Source: a virus
Length of the DNA stretch: 47,301 nt
Direction: 5' to 3' (one strand)
IMG/VR virus record: IMGVR_UViG_3300049457_000020
Span: 1 to 47,301 of that record
The notes below the pieces were generated by a model. That model ran no database searches. It had not been told where the DNA came from and saw nothing but the letters and a program-made list of their open reading frames with translations. The position numbers were made by a program, and so were the translations under genes. Shown one piece after another: positions 43,463 to 47,301 of the stretch. Positions within the stretch are counted from its first letter, which is position 1, and each line of letters begins with the position of its first letter.

Positions 43463-43776
43463 TGCGACTCCCGGTCCCCGAGCTTCAAGGTGACGATCAG
43501 CGGACCACCGCCCTCGCCGGCGACCTGCTGGGGGACCTTCCCGAAGCCACGGTCGGCGAGCCAGGCCGCGGCCTCGAGTCGGTCGCGGATGGTGGCGCCG
43601 CGCTTCCGGCCCCGCATCACATCGATGAAGAACGCGGCGATCAGGCGGCCGTCCTCCGTGTGTTCGCGGACGTACCCAGCCAACCCGAGGCCACCCTTGG
43701 GCCGGCCCAGCGGGTTGCCCGACTGGCCGGGCTGAAAACGGGTATCTGGCCTGATAGCAGGCAGCTGGGTGACCAT
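43459..43776 (-). CDS. Terminase small subunit candidate (DUF5681-like)
   Basis: 105 residues from ATG 43774-43776 (ATGA overlaps on both sides). It opens FQPGQSGNPLGRPKGGLGL, the signature of DUF5681-type proteins found just before large terminases, followed by helices (DGRLIAAFFIDVMRGRKRG, DRLEAAAWLADRGFGK). The position and a DNA-binding-like helix pair suggest the DNA-recognition subunit. Confidence 0.75.
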   Translation of the reverse strand: MVTQLPAIRPDTRFQPGQSGNPLGRPKGGLGLAGYVREHTEDGRLIAAFFIDVMRGRKRGATIRDRLEAAAWLADRGFGKVPQQVAGEGGGPLIVTLKLGDRESQ

Positions 43777-44096
43777 CAGAACGGCACCTCGACGAGCGTC
43801 TCGGTCGCGGGCGTCTTCCCGGCCGCGGCGGTGAAGCGCACGACCAGACGGTAGCGCGCCCCCCGGACCAGCGCCTGCAGGGTCACGCGCACGGTCGTCG
43901 ACGATTGGGCGACCGCGGAGAGCACGCCGCCGGCGTAGGCCGCCCCGGTGCGGAGATCCTCGAGCGCGGCGGCGGGGGCTGAGACCGACTCGCCAACCCC
44001 CAGATGCGCGGTCATGTCGATGTCCCACGGCAGGGTCGACCCCGAGCCCTGCTGGATCGTGTACGGCTCGGTCCGGAGCGTCTGCGTGCTGCTCAT
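43776..44096 (-). CDS. Fiber-tail adaptor-like Ig-fold protein
   Basis: 106 residues from ATG 44094-44096 (ATGA overlap). PYTIQQGSGSTLPWDIDMTA, a middle strand pair and RYRLVVRFTAAAGKTPATET form a compact beta-sandwich of the kind annotated as phage fiber-tail adaptor or decoration proteins. It sits between the large repeat fiber and the terminase. Confidence 0.6.
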   Translation of the reverse strand: MSSTQTLRTEPYTIQQGSGSTLPWDIDMTAHLGVGESVSAPAAALEDLRTGAAYAGGVLSAVAQSSTTVRVTLQALVRGARYRLVVRFTAAAGKTPATETLVEVPF

Positions 44097-46690
44097 TCGC
44101 CCGTCTCCAACGTGGGGTGGCCTGGCCCGATCAACGTCTGCGACCGCGCTGGCCCAAGGATAGCCGCGCCGTCCTGCGCCACCAGGACGGCGCGGCCAGC
44201 GGCGAGGAGCGTCGCGCGGCCCCCGGCGACGAGCGTGCCAGCGGCCGAGATGCCGCCCAGGTGCATCCTCCCGCCCCACGTCTCGCCGGACGACTGGACG
44301 GCGCGCGTCCGGCTCGCCGCACGGATCTGCGTCGCCAGGGCCGTATCCGGCAGCGCTCCCCCGATGGTCGTCTCGGAGCCCGGGAAGGGCTTGAATCGGA
44401 CCCGGTACTTGGCCTGGACCTGCCCGCCGCCCAGGAACACCCCGTAGAACGCCACCTCGTCGATCCGGCCGGCGAGGTTATTGCCGCCGTCGACCTGCCC
44501 AATCACCAGCGGCCCGCTCGCGCCCGGAAGAAGCACGGCGCTGGACTGCGCCCCCAGGCCGACACCGTTGACGTACGCCGTCCGCGTCGTCCCGATCTGG
44601 TCGATGACGACGTGGTACCAGCGGCCAACCTCGGGCGTCCACGCCACCGCGTAGGCGTCGGTCAGGGGGCCGGCCACGGTGTTCTTTTGGAGCCGCAAGA
44701 ACCCGTTGTCGTAGCACCAGATCCACTTATTGGCGTTCCCGGCGCCGTCCGAGTGGGACATGATGACCTGGGTCCCCGTGGTCGTCGCGAACAGGAGCGA
44801 TGCCTCGATCGCGAAGTCGTCCGTGACCGAATCCCAGGCACCCGTGTCCGGCACCGTGACGTACGCCCCGAGCGGGCTGAAGTTCACGGCGGTGTCGGAA
44901 TCGGGCGCGTGCCCCACCCCGACGCCGTAGCCGATCTGCCCCACGTAGACGCCGGGGTTGTTGCCCATGTCGTCGTAGGCGTAATGCGCGCCGTCCGGCT
45001 CACCGAGTCGCCAGCGCGAGATGGGCGTCTCCCCCACATCGGTCGCGCCATGCGCCCCGCTCGAGGCGAGGAATGCCTCGTCGCGGACCGTCTGCCGCGG
45101 CTGCTGCCGGGTCTGCACCAGTAAGCGGTCCGGCCAGGTGAACCGACCAACCGGTAGCGCAGCCTGCAGGACGAGGAGATTCGGGAGCTGGCCGGGCTGC
45201 TGCGGCCGGAACGACCACGACCGGTCTGGCCACGTGAACCGACCCGCGCCGTAGAACGGGGCCGGCGCCCCGCCGAGCGGAGACGAATGCACGTCCGTGG
45301 TCGAGAGCGCGGCCCGGTACTGCTGCGCACGGAACGCTCGGACCTGGAGGAACGCGGCCGCGTCCGGATCGGGCTGGCGCCCGGCCGCAGAGGCCATCGA
45401 GCCCTGGCCAGCCAGCGTTAACAGCAACGAGGCCGGTTGCGCATCCTCGGACGAGCCGCTCGCGAGGCGTGCCTGTCGCGGACCGTAGCCCGGCACGCGA
45501 TCGGGGAAGAGCTGCGCTCCCGGCCCCGGCGTCGGCGGCGTGACGAACAGGAGCGTGCCCTGGAGCGACGGAGGGATCTCCGGCTGCTGAACGCGGCGCA
45601 GCCTCGGATTCGGCCAGTCGTATCCGGCCGCCTGACCAGGGGCGCCGTAGAGCGCGTCCTGCCCCACCAGGGCGGTGGTGACGAGACTGGTTGTCTGGTC
45701 GCGGTTGCTCAGCGGGAATGGTCGCCCCCGTGGAACGAGCCAGTCGTAGACCGGCGCCTGCCCCGGCGCCCCATAGACTTGATCCTGTCCCTGCAGGGTG
45801 CCGCCCACGAGCGAGAGCGCGTGGTCGGGGGGCAGGCGCCGCGCGCGCGTCGGGTTCGCCCAGTCGTAGACCGGCGCTTGTCCCGGCGCCGCGTAGACAG
45901 CGTCCTGGCCAGCTAGCCCCAGGAGGAGCGAGGCACGTTGCACGTCCTCGGTCGTGTCGGGGTTGCGCTTATAGCCGAGCCGCGCGTCGGGCCAGACGAA
46001 GGTGCCGGCTCCGTAGAACGGGGTTGGTGGTGCCGCCCCGAGCAGAGTGGTGAGCTGCGAGGACTGCACATCCTCGCTGGACAGGGCGCCGCGGTACTGC
46101 TGCGCACGGGTGCCGGGTAGACGATCCGGGACGAGCTGCGCTCCCGGCCCAATCGCCGCTGGGACGCTCAGCAGCGTCGCTAGCAGGGATGACTGACCGT
46201 CCTCGGTCGAGTAGGCGGCGCGGTACTGCTGAGCGCGTGCGGCCCGATGACGCAGAAGCGCACCCGTGTCCGGATCGGCCACCCGCCCGGAGGCCGAGGC
46301 CATCGCGTCCTGGCCCTTGAGCGTCAGGAGGGGACTGGCGCTCTGGGAATCCTCGTAGGAGAGCGCGGCGCGGTACTGCCCGAACCGGGCGTAGCGGATC
46401 TTGAGGAGCGCACCCGTATCCGGGTCCGGCTGCTTGCCCGGGTTGAGCGCGTCCTGGCCACGCAGGGTCAGGAGCGGACTAGCCGGTTGCGATTCCTCGT
46501 AGGAGAGGACCGCGACCCGAGACTGTCGTGGGCCGTAGCCCGAGAGACGCTCGGGGAAGGACTGATCGCCGGCCGTCATCGCGTCCTGGCCCCTGAGGGT
46601 CAGGAGGGGGCTGGCGGACTGGATCGCGAGCGTGGAGAGCAGCGCGACGCGCGTCGCGCGGTCGAGCCAGGTCCCGAACCTGGCGGCCAT
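44093..46690 (-). CDS. Repeat-domain fiber/adhesin with LamG domain
   Basis: 865 residues from ATG 46688-46690. Residues 1 to about 535 are a chain of roughly 45-50-residue units with variants of SPLLTLRGQDA, followed by GxQxxPD or PGQAPVYDW, then RxxQYRAALSxEDxQ. LamG/concanavalin-like domain at about 556-765 (ISRWRLGEPDGAHYAYDD, FAIEASLLFATTTGTQVIMS, WYHVVIDQIGTTRTAYVNGV, GRIDEVAFYGVFL), likely sugar-binding. The C-terminal ~100 residues have short Gly/Ala repeats (VAGGRATLLAAGRAVLVAQ). No signal peptide. A long host-binding fiber is the likely role. The repeats resemble YDWPNP-type repeats I recall from phage contigs; their function is unknown. Confidence 0.75.
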   Translation of the reverse strand: MAARFGTWLDRATRVALLSTLAIQSASPLLTLRGQDAMTAGDQSFPERLSGYGPRQSRVAVLSYEESQPASPLLTLRGQDALNPGKQPDPDTGALLKIRYARFGQYRAALSYEDSQSASPLLTLKGQDAMASASGRVADPDTGALLRHRAARAQQYRAAYSTEDGQSSLLATLLSVPAAIGPGAQLVPDRLPGTRAQQYRGALSSEDVQSSQLTTLLGAAPPTPFYGAGTFVWPDARLGYKRNPDTTEDVQRASLLLGLAGQDAVYAAPGQAPVYDWANPTRARRLPPDHALSLVGGTLQGQDQVYGAPGQAPVYDWLVPRGRPFPLSNRDQTTSLVTTALVGQDALYGAPGQAAGYDWPNPRLRRVQQPEIPPSLQGTLLFVTPPTPGPGAQLFPDRVPGYGPRQARLASGSSEDAQPASLLLTLAGQGSMASAAGRQPDPDAAAFLQVRAFRAQQYRAALSTTDVHSSPLGGAPAPFYGAGRFTWPDRSWSFRPQQPGQLPNLLVLQAALPVGRFTWPDRLLVQTRQQPRQTVRDEAFLASSGAHGATDVGETPISRWRLGEPDGAHYAYDDMGNNPGVYVGQIGYGVGVGHAPDSDTAVNFSPLGAYVTVPDTGAWDSVTDDFAIEASLLFATTTGTQVIMSHSDGAGNANKWIWCYDNGFLRLQKNTVAGPLTDAYAVAWTPEVGRWYHVVIDQIGTTRTAYVNGVGLGAQSSAVLLPGASGPLVIGQVDGGNNLAGRIDEVAFYGVFLGGGQVQAKYRVRFKPFPGSETTIGGALPDTALATQIRAASRTRAVQSSGETWGGRMHLGGISAAGTLVAGGRATLLAAGRAVLVAQDGAAILGPARSQTLIGPGHPTLETGE
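45120..46680. repeat. Degenerate coding repeats of the large fiber gene
   Basis: At DNA level units of about 135-160 bases recur, with recognisable blocks such as gcggcgcggtactgc (several copies, for example 46211-46225 and 46367-46381) and gtcgtagaccggcgcc (45744 and 45864 regions). The copies have drifted, so this is not a perfect array. Recombination between units could change fiber length. Confidence 0.6.
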
Positions 46691-46693
46691 GGA

Positions 46694-47301
46694 CTAGGCC
46701 GGCCCTCGACCCGGCGGCGGCCCGAAGGTCGTCGGCGCCCCCTGGAAGGCGAGGATCACCGTCGCCCACGCCTCGCTCGGCGTGATCCAGACAGCCTGCG
46801 AGGCAACCGACGCCGCCACGATCCGCGCAACGATCGAGAGCGGCTCGTACGTGGCGCCCAGCACCTCCTCGCCCACCAGCGACCAGGGCGCGCCGGGATC
46901 GGTGAGCGTGATCGGGTCGTTGTTGTCGTAGACCGCCGCGGCCGCCAGGATCAGGGCGTCGGGCGAGGAGTTCGTGAGGACGCCTGTGGCCGGTGCTGCG
47001 CTGGTCCCGCTGATGGTCAGGAGCTCGGACGGCTCACGCGGGGAGACGGGGTCGGTCCCGGCGATCTCGATCACGAAGCACGAGAGACCGTACCCGGTCT
47101 GGTTGGTGTCGAAGGTCACGACGAAGGGCGATCCGGTCGCGACGTCGAAGGCCCAGTGCACGGAGAGGAGGTCGTTGTGGTCGGGGGTCTGCAGCTCGGC
47201 GAGCTTCTCCCACGCGTTGCCCTGGTTGTCGCTGACGGACGAGCTACCGACGGTGGCGAGGTAGGACGAGCAGATCGCGACCAGGACGTTGCCGGCCGTG
47301 G
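46694..47301 (-). CDS. Virion/tail-fiber-type protein, 5' end cut by window edge
   Basis: The frame is open to the window end, so the start is missing; 201 residues plus stop are visible. It begins TAGNVLVAICSSYLATVGSS and contains SVHWAFDVATGSPFVVTFDT, DPGAPWSLVGEE and WATVILAFQGAPTTFGPPPG. Over 190 residues it differs from the gene at 1-653 at about 23 places. It directly precedes the 865-residue fiber gene (3 bases apart). A beta-sandwich virion protein by composition; true function unknown. If the genome is circular this may be an allele of the left-end gene rather than a second gene. Confidence 0.7.
   Translation of the reverse strand, partial: TAGNVLVAICSSYLATVGSSSVSDNQGNAWEKLAELQTPDHNDLLSVHWAFDVATGSPFVVTFDTNQTGYGLSCFVIEIAGTDPVSPREPSELLTISGTSAAPATGVLTNSSPDALILAAAAVYDNNDPITLTDPGAPWSLVGEEVLGATYEPLSIVARIVAASVASQAVWITPSEAWATVILAFQGAPTTFGPPPGRGPA
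46731..47301. repeat. Right copy of near-terminal repeat
   Basis: Partner of 1-571, see that entry. The shared start and end points suggest that the two contig ends lie in the same locus, represented by two alleles or two paralogues. Confidence 0.9.

Noticed and set aside
1-47301. Exact direct terminal repeat of a linear genome
   Set aside because: The end copies differ at about 66 positions, so they are not a terminal redundancy in the strict sense.
1-47301. CRISPR array, rRNA genes, insertion sequences or transposases
   Set aside because: No regularly spaced identical repeats, no rRNA-like stretch and no transposase motif were seen; the only mobile elements recognised are HNH-type genes.

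Overview
This is a high-GC genome of a temperate, long-tailed bacteriophage, complete or nearly so, with no host DNA visible. It carries an HK97-type head module (prohead protease, capsid, portal, two-domain terminase), a siphovirus-type tail (tube protein, frameshifted tail assembly chaperones, 622-residue tape measure, a single minor-tail/hub-like protein), an endolysin, a tyrosine integrase beside an attachment site, and divergent repressor and Cro-like genes. The host cannot be named. GC-rich codon use, many GTG starts, promoters whose -10 box sits directly before a start codon (leaderless mRNA), and an attachment core matching the 3' half of a selenocysteine tRNA point to a high-GC bacterium with Sec machinery, such as an actinobacterial or Chloroflexota-like lineage.

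Layout. Almost everything is on the minus strand. From the divergent control region near 19.8 kb, a long early/middle operon runs leftward to about 3.1 kb. In order it holds a Cro-like regulator, small zinc-binding and helix-turn-helix proteins, an HNH nuclease, a Bet/RecT annealing protein, an Ala/Trp-repeat protein, a replication initiator with an internal iteron array, a helicase-loader candidate, a NUMOD4/HNH homing endonuclease, an ASCH-like protein, a membrane-anchored lytic transglycosylase, a ParB-like protein, a multi-HTH protein, a DUF559-like nuclease and a PhoB-type winged-helix protein. A short gap with a GC hairpin (about 3.0 kb) separates it from virion genes, which run off the left end. 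The right end begins in a near-identical copy of the leftmost gene: bases 1-571 align to 46731-47301 without gaps at about 88 percent identity. The simplest reading is a circular map of about 46.73 kb closing in this gene, or else two neighbouring paralogues.

Late genes then run from 47.3 kb down to 23.1 kb: an 865-residue repeat/LamG fiber protein, a fiber-adaptor-like protein, terminase small and large subunits, a tiny membrane protein, portal, MuF-like protein, Com-like zinc finger, prohead protease, capsid, connectors, tail genes, C1q-like fiber protein, holin candidates and endolysin. Four sugar- or methyl-transfer activities (a methyltransferase-glycosyltransferase fusion, a GT4 glycosyltransferase and a methyltransferase) sit inside the head-tail connector block, which suggests the phage decorates its own virion.

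The plus strand carries only the lysogeny block (19.86-22.86 kb: repressor, small unknown protein, excisionase-like HTH, lipoprotein, small helical protein, integrase) and one truncated HNH gene at 9.6 kb. The attachment site lies between integrase and the end of the late operon, so this is the excised (attP) form rather than an integrated prophage. Most neighbouring genes overlap by 1-4 bases (ATGA, GTGA, TGATG, TAATG), so translation is probably coupled along both operons.
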